Below are positions 1 to 4,983 of a DNA stretch of 5,916 nucleotides, one piece after another. The DNA comes from Bacteroidales bacterium (GTDB lineage Bacteria > Bacteroidota > Bacteroidia > Bacteroidales > ML635J-15). Location: NCBI GenBank assembly GCA_017997855.1, contig JAGOEF010000109.1, forward strand, positions 1-5,916, given 5' to 3'. Positions within the stretch are counted from its first letter, which is position 1, and every line of letters starts with the position of its first letter. A program made the translations under genes and the position numbers. Under the pieces are notes generated by a model. That model did no database searches. It had not been told where the DNA came from and worked only from the letters and a program-made list of their open reading frames with translations.

Positions 1-449
1 GAAAAGAAAACGGGTTCAATATTGGCATTCGTGTAGCGGGTAAGCACCATGCGGTCTTCTTCCTTGTCGATACGGGTAAGCTCATGTTTTTTAATGAGTC
101 CGTTGCGGTAGTCGTCGCACGAAGCGCAGCCCACAATACCATACTGGGTTTTGCCGTTCATCGTTTGGGCATACACATAAAAGCGGGCTTCGGGGTCCTG
201 GGTCATCCATTGGTTTTTCTGGATATTCTCGAAGTTTTCCACGGCCTTGTTATACACTATTTCGCTGTGTACGTCGGTACCGGCAGCACAATCAATCTCG
301 GCATGGGTAACATGCAGCAGCGATTCCGGTTTACCTTTGGCCATCTGGGCAGCTTCTTCGCTGTTCATCACATCGTAAGGCAAACATGCCAGACGTTCGA
401 CCACGTCTTTTGCAGGACGCAATCCATAAAATGGTTTTACAATTGCCAT
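1..449 (-). CDS. DUF1015 family protein, N-terminal 149 residues (cut by window edge)
   Basis: The reading frame opens with ATG at 449-447 and stays open to the left edge. It begins MAIVKPFYGLRPAKDVVERL and carries the family's N-terminal hallmarks: the PFYGLRPA segment at residues 6-13, LPYDV at 23-27, and the charged stretch KKHELTR...KEEDR at 120-133. Full-length DUF1015 (PF06245) proteins are roughly 400 residues, so about a third is visible. There is no signal peptide or membrane segment, so it is probably cytoplasmic. It lies 30 nt after the serA stop on the same strand, which suggests one transcript. In Bacteroidota this family is commonly found beside serA/serC, so a role in serine or phosphoserine metabolism is a reasonable inference. 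I know of no reaction I can assign with confidence. No Shine-Dalgarno sequence precedes the ATG; the leader is A/T-rich, as usual for the phylum. Family membership is quite secure, function is not. Confidence 0.88.
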   Translation of the reverse strand, partial: MAIVKPFYGLRPAKDVVERLACLPYDVMNSEEAAQMAKGKPESLLHVTHAEIDCAAGTDVHSEIVYNKAVENFENIQKNQWMTQDPEARFYVYAQTMNGKTQYGIVGCASCDDYRNGLIKKHELTRIDKEEDRMVLTRYTNANIEPVFF

Positions 450-479
450 CGTTTCAAAAAATATTTAATGATTAATCTA

Positions 480-1403
480 CTATTTGTTTACCTGAAAAGT
501 TTTGTCGCCATTTTCGAAGAAACCTACAATTTGTTTCATGGCGGCTACACCGGCATTGTTGTTGGCTTCCGAGGTTTGTGCGCCCATTTTTTTCGGGGTG
601 CAATACACCCGTTTACCGAATTTTTCAGCAAAAGCGGCAGCAGCCACAGGGGCAATATCGGAAACATATTTCAGGTCGGCACGTTCTTCCATAGCCTGCA
701 TCAGTCCGTCCTCGTCGATTACCTCGGCGCGGGCAGTGTTCACCAGTACGGCGTTTTTCGGCATCACCGAAAGCAGGGCGTGGCCAATCGACTTCTTGGT
801 TTTTTCGTTGGCCGGAATATGCAGCGACACATACTGACAGGTTTTATACAGCTCTTCGGCCGAATGCAGCGGTTTTACTCCGTCGCGGGCAATATCTTCG
901 TCTTTAATAAACGGGTCGTAGGCATAAATATCCATGCTGAAGCCTTTGGCAATTTCAGCCACATATTTCCCGACGTTGCCATAGGCGTGAATGCCTATTT
1001 TCTTGCCACGCAATTCGGTTCCTGTGCCACCGTCGAACCAGCCGCGGGCCATATACAACATCATGGCAAAAGCCAGCTCGGCAACTGCGTTCGAATTCTG
1101 CCCGGGTGTATTCATCACCACTACGCCATGTTCAGTAGCCGATTTCAGGTCAACGTTGTCGTAACCGGCACCGGCGCGTACTACGATTTTCAGGTCTTTG
1201 GCATGCTGCATCACCTGGTTGTCGATAATATCGCTGCGGATAATCACCGCTTCGGCTTTCGCAACCGCGTCAATCAGCTGTTGTTTTTCGGTGTACTTTT
1301 CGAGCAGGTCGAGTTGGTAACCGGCACCGGCGGCCACTGCCTTAATCGCTTCAACGGCATCTTTTGCAAAGGGTTTGTCGGTAGCAATCAATATTTTTCT
1401 CAT
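480..1403 (-). CDS. serA: D-3-phosphoglycerate dehydrogenase, short Bacteroidota type
   Basis: This 307-residue D-isomer 2-hydroxyacid dehydrogenase is predicted to oxidise 3-phosphoglycerate to 3-phosphohydroxypyruvate with NAD in the cytoplasm, the first step of the phosphorylated serine pathway. Visible features are the substrate-side RSDII (56-60), RAGAGYDNVDL (76-86), the NTPGQNSNAVAE segment (98-109), a Rossmann glycine motif GIHAYGNVG (137-145), a likely NAD-ribose acidic residue D163 after the next strand, and the catalytic arginine R225 in NTARA. Aligned by eye to E. coli SerA, the catalytic Glu269 position is A254 and the His292 position is K271 (TPKK in place of TPH). The C-terminal regulatory domains of the about 410-residue E. 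coli enzyme are absent, so ACT-type serine feedback is not expected. Short SerA proteins of this kind are known from Bacteroides and from Entamoeba histolytica, where the enzyme is active. The start is well placed: MRKILIATDK begins the first beta strand. The DUF1015 gene follows after 30 nt. Another 2-hydroxyacid dehydrogenase function is possible but less likely. Confidence 0.93.
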   Translation of the reverse strand: MRKILIATDKPFAKDAVEAIKAVAAGAGYQLDLLEKYTEKQQLIDAVAKAEAVIIRSDIIDNQVMQHAKDLKIVVRAGAGYDNVDLKSATEHGVVVMNTPGQNSNAVAELAFAMMLYMARGWFDGGTGTELRGKKIGIHAYGNVGKYVAEIAKGFSMDIYAYDPFIKDEDIARDGVKPLHSAEELYKTCQYVSLHIPANEKTKKSIGHALLSVMPKNAVLVNTARAEVIDEDGLMQAMEERADLKYVSDIAPVAAAAFAEKFGKRVYCTPKKMGAQTSEANNNAGVAAMKQIVGFFENGDKTFQVNK

Positions 1404-1426
1404 ATCTGTAAATGTTAGTTAGTAAA

Positions 1427-1603
1427 TCAAAATAATTGGTTCAGGTCAACAAAATTAGTAAATTCACACAATTCCACCAGTTCGTTTAGATATTTTACAG
1501 CATGTGGGTATTTGGGGCTTTCATCCTTCAATTCTTACTGTCGTTTTAGTCAATATTCTACAAGTCTCCCACTAATAAGTAGTAAAACAGATTCGTCAAA
1601 GTC
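1427..1603 (-). pseudogene. possible decayed coding remnant upstream of serA
   Basis: One minus-strand frame across this gap looks coding-like but is interrupted. It reads DFDESVLLLISGRLVEY, a TGA, LKRQ, a TAA, then a 35-codon stretch that includes SPKYPHAVKYLNELVEL and ends VDLNQLF with TGA at 1429-1427, which is 23 nt before the serA ATG. The amphipathic, Leu/Glu-rich composition is more protein-like than random AT-rich DNA. No start codon follows the last internal stop except a possible TTG at about 1528. I do not recognise a family, and it does not resemble the SerC C-terminus. It could be a fragment of a lost upstream gene or chance. Confidence 0.2.
1450..1457 (-). promoter_or_regulatory. 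possible -7 element upstream of serA
   Basis: On the minus strand this reads TAATTTTG, matching the Bacteroidota -7 consensus TAnnTTTG. It would place transcription start about 40 nt before the serA ATG. No TTTG (-33) box is found at the usual 19-21 bp spacing, so this is weak evidence. Transcription could instead come from further upstream. Confidence 0.25.
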
Positions 1604-1632
1604 TTACCCAAAAACATGACCATTCGCCATTA

Positions 1633-1664
1633 TAATGACCTAAAAGCATAACTTTTGGTCATTA
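1633..1664. repeat. bulged palindrome overlapping the ATPase promoter (candidate operator)
   Basis: The left arm TAATGACCTAAAAG (1633-1646) pairs with the right arm CTTTTGGTCATTA (1652-1664): 13 base pairs with a single bulged T at 1641 and a 5-nt loop. The right arm contains the -33 box of the promoter for the downstream ATPase gene. A third ATGACC copy lies just upstream at 1616-1621. The symmetry is read directly from the sequence. The operator role is inferred from its position; no U-tract follows, so a terminator is unlikely. Confidence 0.65.
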
Positions 1665-1685
1665 CGATATTTATTTGTATTTTTG
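1654..1685 (+). promoter_or_regulatory. Bacteroidota-type sigma promoter for the AAA_14 ATPase
   Basis: TTTG at 1654-1657 (-33 box) is followed after 20 bp by TATTTTTG at 1678-1685 (-7 box, consensus TAnnTTTG). Both elements and their spacing fit the primary Bacteroidota promoter. Transcription would start near 1690-1693, only about 5-8 nt before the ATG at 1698, so the mRNA would be almost leaderless. The -33 box lies inside the right arm of a palindrome. Confidence 0.62.
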
Positions 1686-1697
1686 AAATAAAAAAAT

Positions 1698-2813
1698 ATG
1701 GTTGTAAGGACATTGGAAAATACAATAAAAGAGAAGCGTAAAGCAGGCAAAGCCATTGTTGTTGTCGGCGCTCGTCAAGTTGGAAAAACAACCCTGATAA
1801 ATACGATTCTACGCGATAAGAAGTTTTTATTTCTTGATGCCGATGATCCTTCAACAAGGGCTTTGTTGCAAAGTCCAACGACTGAACAAATACGAACAAT
1901 TATTGGTGCTTTCAAATATGTTTTTCTCGATGAAGCGCAGCGCATACCAGGGATAGGTATTACTTTAAAAATTATAACTGATCAATTCAAAGATGTCCAA
2001 CTATTTGTAAGCGGCTCTTCGTCGTTCGATTTAGGGAATGAGTTAAACGAACCCTTAACCGGTAGAAAATGGGAATATGAATTGTTTCCGATTTCCTGGG
2101 AAGAATACGAAAATAACATCGGATTTGTTAAATCGGAGCAGCAACTCGAAAATCGATTGTTGTATGGGTTTTACCCTGAGGTTGTCAATAACCAGGGGGA
2201 GGAACGAGAAATCTTAAAAAACCTTGTTAATAGTTATCTGTATCGCGACATTTTGGCTTTATCGGATATCCGCAGACCCGAAATACTCGAAAAATTGGTT
2301 CAGGCATTGGCATTGCAAATCGGCAATGAGGTTAATTACAATGAGTTATCGCAACTAATTGGCATAAATAAAACTACAGTTCAAAAATATATCGACATCC
2401 TCGAAAAAGGCTATGTCGTTTTCAGATTAAATAGTTTTAATCGAAACATGCGAAATGAGATTAAACAAAACCGTAAAATTTACTTCTACGATAATGGCAT
2501 CAGAAACATGATTATTGGTAATTTTAATCCACTCGATTTAAGAAGCGATAAAGGTGCTTTGTGGGAAAATTTCTTAATATCGGAAAGACGAAAGCAAAAC
2601 ATTTATAAAGATACTTTTGCCAAAATGTATTTTTGGAGAACCAAACAACAGCAAGAAATCGATTATGTAGAGGAGAAAAATGGTCAAATTGCCGGATATG
2701 AGTTTAAATGGAACATCAAAAGCGTTAAGTTCCCTCAAAATTTTCTTGATGCATATCAGGCTGAAGCAAACCTGATTGACAGAAATAATTTCAGGCAATT
2801 TGTAACTTTATAG
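1698..2813 (+). CDS. AAA_14 / DUF4143 family ATPase with nuclease-like C-terminal domain
   Basis: This 371-residue protein has an N-terminal P-loop ATPase domain (AAA_14, PF13173): Walker A GARQVGKTT at 24-32, Walker B YVFLDEAQ at 74-81 (D78, E79), a sensor-1-like FVSGSSS at 103-109, and the family's LTGRKWEYELFPISWEEY box at 120-137 with candidate arginine finger R123. A winged-helix-like segment spans about 210-240 (NYNELSQLIGINKTTVQKYI). The C-terminal DUF4143 region (PF13635) has the usual PD-(D/E)XK-type residues: E290 in ALWENF, D322 in EIDYV, and E335-x-K337 in YEFKW. The length is normal for the family and the gene looks intact. The start fits the family N-terminus, since no other Met precedes Walker A. 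Function is unknown: such proteins are frequent, often horizontally spread, and usually occur alone. Composition is clearly AT-rich (about 35% GC in a sampled line against about 48% in serA), which suggests transfer. No toxin, antitoxin or partner gene adjoins it. Domain assignment is firm; any defence or DNA-processing role is inference. Confidence 0.9.
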   Translation: MVVRTLENTIKEKRKAGKAIVVVGARQVGKTTLINTILRDKKFLFLDADDPSTRALLQSPTTEQIRTIIGAFKYVFLDEAQRIPGIGITLKIITDQFKDVQLFVSGSSSFDLGNELNEPLTGRKWEYELFPISWEEYENNIGFVKSEQQLENRLLYGFYPEVVNNQGEEREILKNLVNSYLYRDILALSDIRRPEILEKLVQALALQIGNEVNYNELSQLIGINKTTVQKYIDILEKGYVVFRLNSFNRNMRNEIKQNRKIYFYDNGIRNMIIGNFNPLDLRSDKGALWENFLISERRKQNIYKDTFAKMYFWRTKQQQEIDYVEEKNGQIAGYEFKWNIKSVKFPQNFLDAYQAEANLIDRNNFRQFVTL

Positions 2814-2844
2814 CAAGCTTGTTTACATGGTTAAATCTGTGGTA

Positions 2845-2894
2845 GCGGATAACGCATTGTGTTTTGTTTCTGGTAATATGATTGTTATGCCGGC
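2845..2894. repeat. imperfect inverted repeat downstream of the ATPase gene
   Basis: GCGGATAAC (2845-2853) is mirrored by GTTATGCCGGC (2884-2894), whose reverse complement is GCCGGCATAAC. All nine bases of the left arm match, with two bulged bases in the right arm. The arms enclose 30 nt. No T-run follows, so it is not a classical terminator. The surrounding 208-nt gap (2814-3021) contains no gene I believe in; a 58-codon frame at 2827-3003 is probably incidental. The segment could be a transcript-end structure or a dispersed repeat. Confidence 0.3.
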
Positions 2895-3021
2895 ACGGCT
2901 TACAATAAAAGGAGTAATTATTAGTTTTAATTGTATCCTAAGAGCTTTGAGTCGAAGTATTTGTTGCTGGGATTATAATTTTAACGATTGGCAATATAAT
3001 TGAAACAAGGTAAAACTAAGA

Positions 3022-3399
3022 ATGAAACATCAACGATTCTCCCTATTTAACCGACTTAAAAGTTTTAAATTCGCAGGTAATGGATTGCGCATTTTAATAA
3101 TAGAGGAACATAATGCAAGAATTCACGTAATTGCTGCAATTGGTGTTATTGCGGCTGGTATAATTTTCAAAATTTCGATGAGCGAATGGATTGCAGTTGT
3201 TTTTTCGATTGCAGTTGTTTTTGTCACAGAAATTATCAATTCTTCGATTGAAAATTTGGCTGATTTTGTATCACCCGCGAAGCATGAAAAAATTAAAAAG
3301 ATCAAAGATTTATCTGCCGCGGGCGTACTGCTTGGTGCCATAGCTGCAACGATTGTTGGTCTGATAGTATTTATCCCACGGATTTTAAGCCTGTTCTGA
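3022..3399 (+). CDS. dgkA: DgkA-family lipid kinase (diacylglycerol / undecaprenol kinase)
   Basis: This 125-residue integral membrane protein belongs to the small homotrimeric DgkA family (PF01219), which phosphorylates diacylglycerol or, in many bacteria, undecaprenol, using MgATP at the inner membrane. The catalytic set is complete and offset by one from E. coli numbering: acidic residues E28/E29, then E70, N73 and E77 in the EIINSSIENLADFVSP signature (70-85), and K95-D96 in KIKDLSAAG. Three hydrophobic segments at about 35-50, 54-72 and 98-119 follow an amphipathic N-terminus. The start is preceded by a weak AAGG at 3007-3010, 11 nt before ATG. Which lipid is used cannot be read from the sequence; the family in Bacteroidota often carries an undecaprenol kinase annotation. 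It is co-directional with the ATPase gene but 208 nt away, so probably transcribed separately. It converges on the Omp85 gene. It is AT-rich (about 33% GC in a sampled line). Confidence 0.92.
   Translation: MKHQRFSLFNRLKSFKFAGNGLRILIIEEHNARIHVIAAIGVIAAGIIFKISMSEWIAVVFSIAVVFVTEIINSSIENLADFVSPAKHEKIKKIKDLSAAGVLLGAIAATIVGLIVFIPRILSLF
3189..3222 (+). repeat. 16-bp direct repeat inside dgkA
   Basis: GATTGCAGTTGTTTTT occurs at 3189-3204 and again at 3207-3222, an 18-bp period equal to six codons. It encodes IAVVF twice within the second membrane helix. Distances between the catalytic residues on either side match E. coli DgkA, so it is not an inserted duplication that lengthened the protein. Confidence 0.85.
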
Positions 3400-3448
3400 A
3401 GTATACGAAGTGGATTTGACGATTACACGTTACGCTTTCCCTTCACTA

Positions 3449-3494
3449 CAGGAAGACGGAATATCACACCCCACTCGTTCCGGTTAGTATCCTG
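3449..3494. terminator. possible stem in the dgkA/Omp85 convergent gap
   Basis: CAGGA (3449-3453) with TCCTG (3490-3494), and CGGAA (3457-3461) with TTCCG (3478-3482), form a two-part stem separated by an uneven internal loop, with a 16-nt apical loop. It sits between two converging genes, where a shared terminator would be expected. There is no T-run on either side, so this is a weak candidate. Nothing else in 3400-3503 resembles a terminator. Confidence 0.22.
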
Positions 3495-3503
3495 CCTGCA
3501 ATA

Positions 3504-4823
3504 TTAAAACAGCCAGTTCATTCCGATATAAATGCCCATCTTGCCATCGCGTTTATCAACCGGCATACCCACTTCGGCGGCAATCACAAAGTTCTCGTTC
3601 ATAGCCAGATGAAGCCCGGCGCCATAAGCAAAATGAAATGTTTCGGCACCATCGGCAAAATACTGCGATTGGTTAACACTGGGGGGAATTAAGCTTTTAT
3701 CAATTTGTGTGGCTTGCACTGTACGTCCAAAATCGAAGAATGGATTGAGGGCTGCATACCATTTTTGCTTAATGAAGTTAAACCGAACCACCTTCCATCG
3801 CAGTTCCACATTGCCATACACCACACCGTCGGCCACCAGGCGATTCCTGATCAGTCCGCGCACCGACTTACTGCCTCCCAGTCCGTCAATCGAAGACGAG
3901 GGGAGATACGAGTAAATCATGTAGGGCAACAGATAGAACGGAGCATCGCCATACACAATGCCCTGATATCCGATGCGATATGCAAACGACAGGTTTTTTG
4001 GAACAATCGTAAAGTATTGCCGGTGCGTAAAAGCCAGTTTGCCAAATGTATATTCGTTACTGAAACTATTGAACAGCACCAGTTCAGTCCAGATACCTTT
4101 CATGGGACAGGGCTCGTTGTCGCGTGAATCGTACACTACACCTGCTTTCAGGCTGTGATGCACGCCGCCATCGGCTTCGGCTGGTTCAATAATACCCCAG
4201 TCAACATAATCATCATACAGCAGGTTCACGTCGGGCAGCATTTCGGAGGGGTCTTTGCCCTTATTGAGTTTATCGATGGGCACAGTGCCGATTTTTACAT
4301 CCAGCAAATCGTATCCGGCAGCCCAGCGCAGGTTGTTGATACCCGTTTTTCCCTGAAAATCCAATTTTACCCTGAAAATATTACGCTGATGTTTATAAAA
4401 CATTCTCGATTTATAGTCTGTGATATTGGCATCGTTTGTCCAGTCGCTGTTATACAGGGCATCGTAGCCGTTGAAACCATAAAAATCGAGGGCCTGGTCG
4501 GGCAGATACGAAACATCGGCAGTCAGTCTGATTTTCGGAATAAGGTATTCCGAATCGTAAAAAAGGCGGTAAATACCCGAGCCTTTGGTGTAGCGGCTTA
4601 CTTCGGCATAAATAGAATGGTAATACTTCGGGAACACCTTTCCGTCGCCATAATGATACACATTGGTGAGCAACCCGTACTGAAAACCGAGGTCGGAGTT
4701 ATAGGAAACCACCGGCAGTAAGCCGAAGTTCCATCCGGTTTTCACATCTTTGGGTTCATCGGTCTGCGCCGAAATCATCAACTGAATGCTTAGCAGCAAT
4801 AAAAGAACAAAAGCTTTTTTCAT
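3504..4823 (-). CDS. Omp85/D15 surface-antigen family outer-membrane barrel without POTRA domains
   Basis: The protein is 439 residues. The chosen ATG at 4823-4821 gives a clear signal peptide: MKK, a hydrophobic core FVLLLLLSIQLMI, then ISAQ with likely cleavage near residues 19-20. The frame runs open further upstream, but that longer start would precede the signal peptide and overlap the divergent peptidase gene. The mature protein begins almost directly with amphipathic beta strands (WNFGLLPVVSYNSDLGFQYG, 31-50). The C-terminal part matches the bacterial surface antigen family (PF01103): YDSRDNEPCPMKG (231-243), LGGSKSVRGLIRNRL (315-329) with the conserved VRG loop-6 motif, VYGNVELRWKV (335-345), and a final strand ending in Phe. 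POTRA domains, usual in BamA and TamA, are missing. It is therefore probably a member of the 'no-N-terminal-domain' Omp85 group known in Bacteroidota. Location is the outer membrane; its cargo or function is unknown. It is transcribed divergently from the peptidase gene. Confidence 0.88.
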   Translation of the reverse strand: MKKAFVLLLLLSIQLMISAQTDEPKDVKTGWNFGLLPVVSYNSDLGFQYGLLTNVYHYGDGKVFPKYYHSIYAEVSRYTKGSGIYRLFYDSEYLIPKIRLTADVSYLPDQALDFYGFNGYDALYNSDWTNDANITDYKSRMFYKHQRNIFRVKLDFQGKTGINNLRWAAGYDLLDVKIGTVPIDKLNKGKDPSEMLPDVNLLYDDYVDWGIIEPAEADGGVHHSLKAGVVYDSRDNEPCPMKGIWTELVLFNSFSNEYTFGKLAFTHRQYFTIVPKNLSFAYRIGYQGIVYGDAPFYLLPYMIYSYLPSSSIDGLGGSKSVRGLIRNRLVADGVVYGNVELRWKVVRFNFIKQKWYAALNPFFDFGRTVQATQIDKSLIPPSVNQSQYFADGAETFHFAYGAGLHLAMNENFVIAAEVGMPVDKRDGKMGIYIGMNWLF

Positions 4824-4840
4824 AAAGAAATCATTTGTGG

Positions 4841-4848
4841 CAAAAATA
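4841..4848 (-). promoter_or_regulatory. -7 promoter element for the Omp85 gene
   Basis: On the minus strand this reads TATTTTTG, a full match to TAnnTTTG and identical to the -7 box of the ATPase gene. Transcription would start near 4834, giving a leader of about 11 nt. The best upstream match is GTTG (4864-4867), at a spacing of only 15 bp, so the -33 box is weak. For the divergent peptidase gene I find only near matches, such as TATTTTTA at 4961-4968, which is part of an A/T-only inverted repeat (4961-4978). Confidence 0.4.
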
Positions 4849-4983
4849 CATTTTTTCTGTTCACAACATGAAGCCGCCGTATTGGCAACCCGAAAATTTA
4901 AAAAGTGTTTGTATTTTGTTAAAGATGTGTTAAGCACGAATTTACCGATTCTAATAAGTGTATTTTTACAAAAAAATAGAAAA

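Noticed and set aside
84..1418. 444-codon plus-strand open frame
   Set aside because: It lies opposite serA and the DUF1015 gene, whose minus-strand proteins have clear family motifs. Its own translation is rich in His, Phe and Gly with no recognisable domain, so it is an antisense shadow.
1616..1651. Short frame MTIRHYNDLKA upstream of the ATPase
   Set aside because: It lies upstream of the predicted transcription start and runs through the palindrome, so it would not be on the transcript; length is within chance.
1633..1664. The palindrome as a rho-independent terminator
   Set aside because: No gene on either strand ends into it, it is followed by no T-run, and it overlaps a well-matched promoter.
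2827..3003. 58-codon plus-strand frame between the ATPase gene and dgkA
   Set aside because: No family resemblance, an odd Cys/Trp-rich tail, and no ribosome-binding or promoter signal. It spans the inverted repeat and is probably incidental.
4155..4721. 188-codon plus-strand open frame
   Set aside because: It is antisense to the Omp85 barrel gene, whose signal peptide and D15 motifs are clear; the translation shows no domain.
4868..4933. 21-codon plus-strand frame in the Omp85/peptidase divergent region, considered as an upstream ORF
   Set aside because: No promoter elements or ribosome-binding signal support it, and the length is easily reached by chance.
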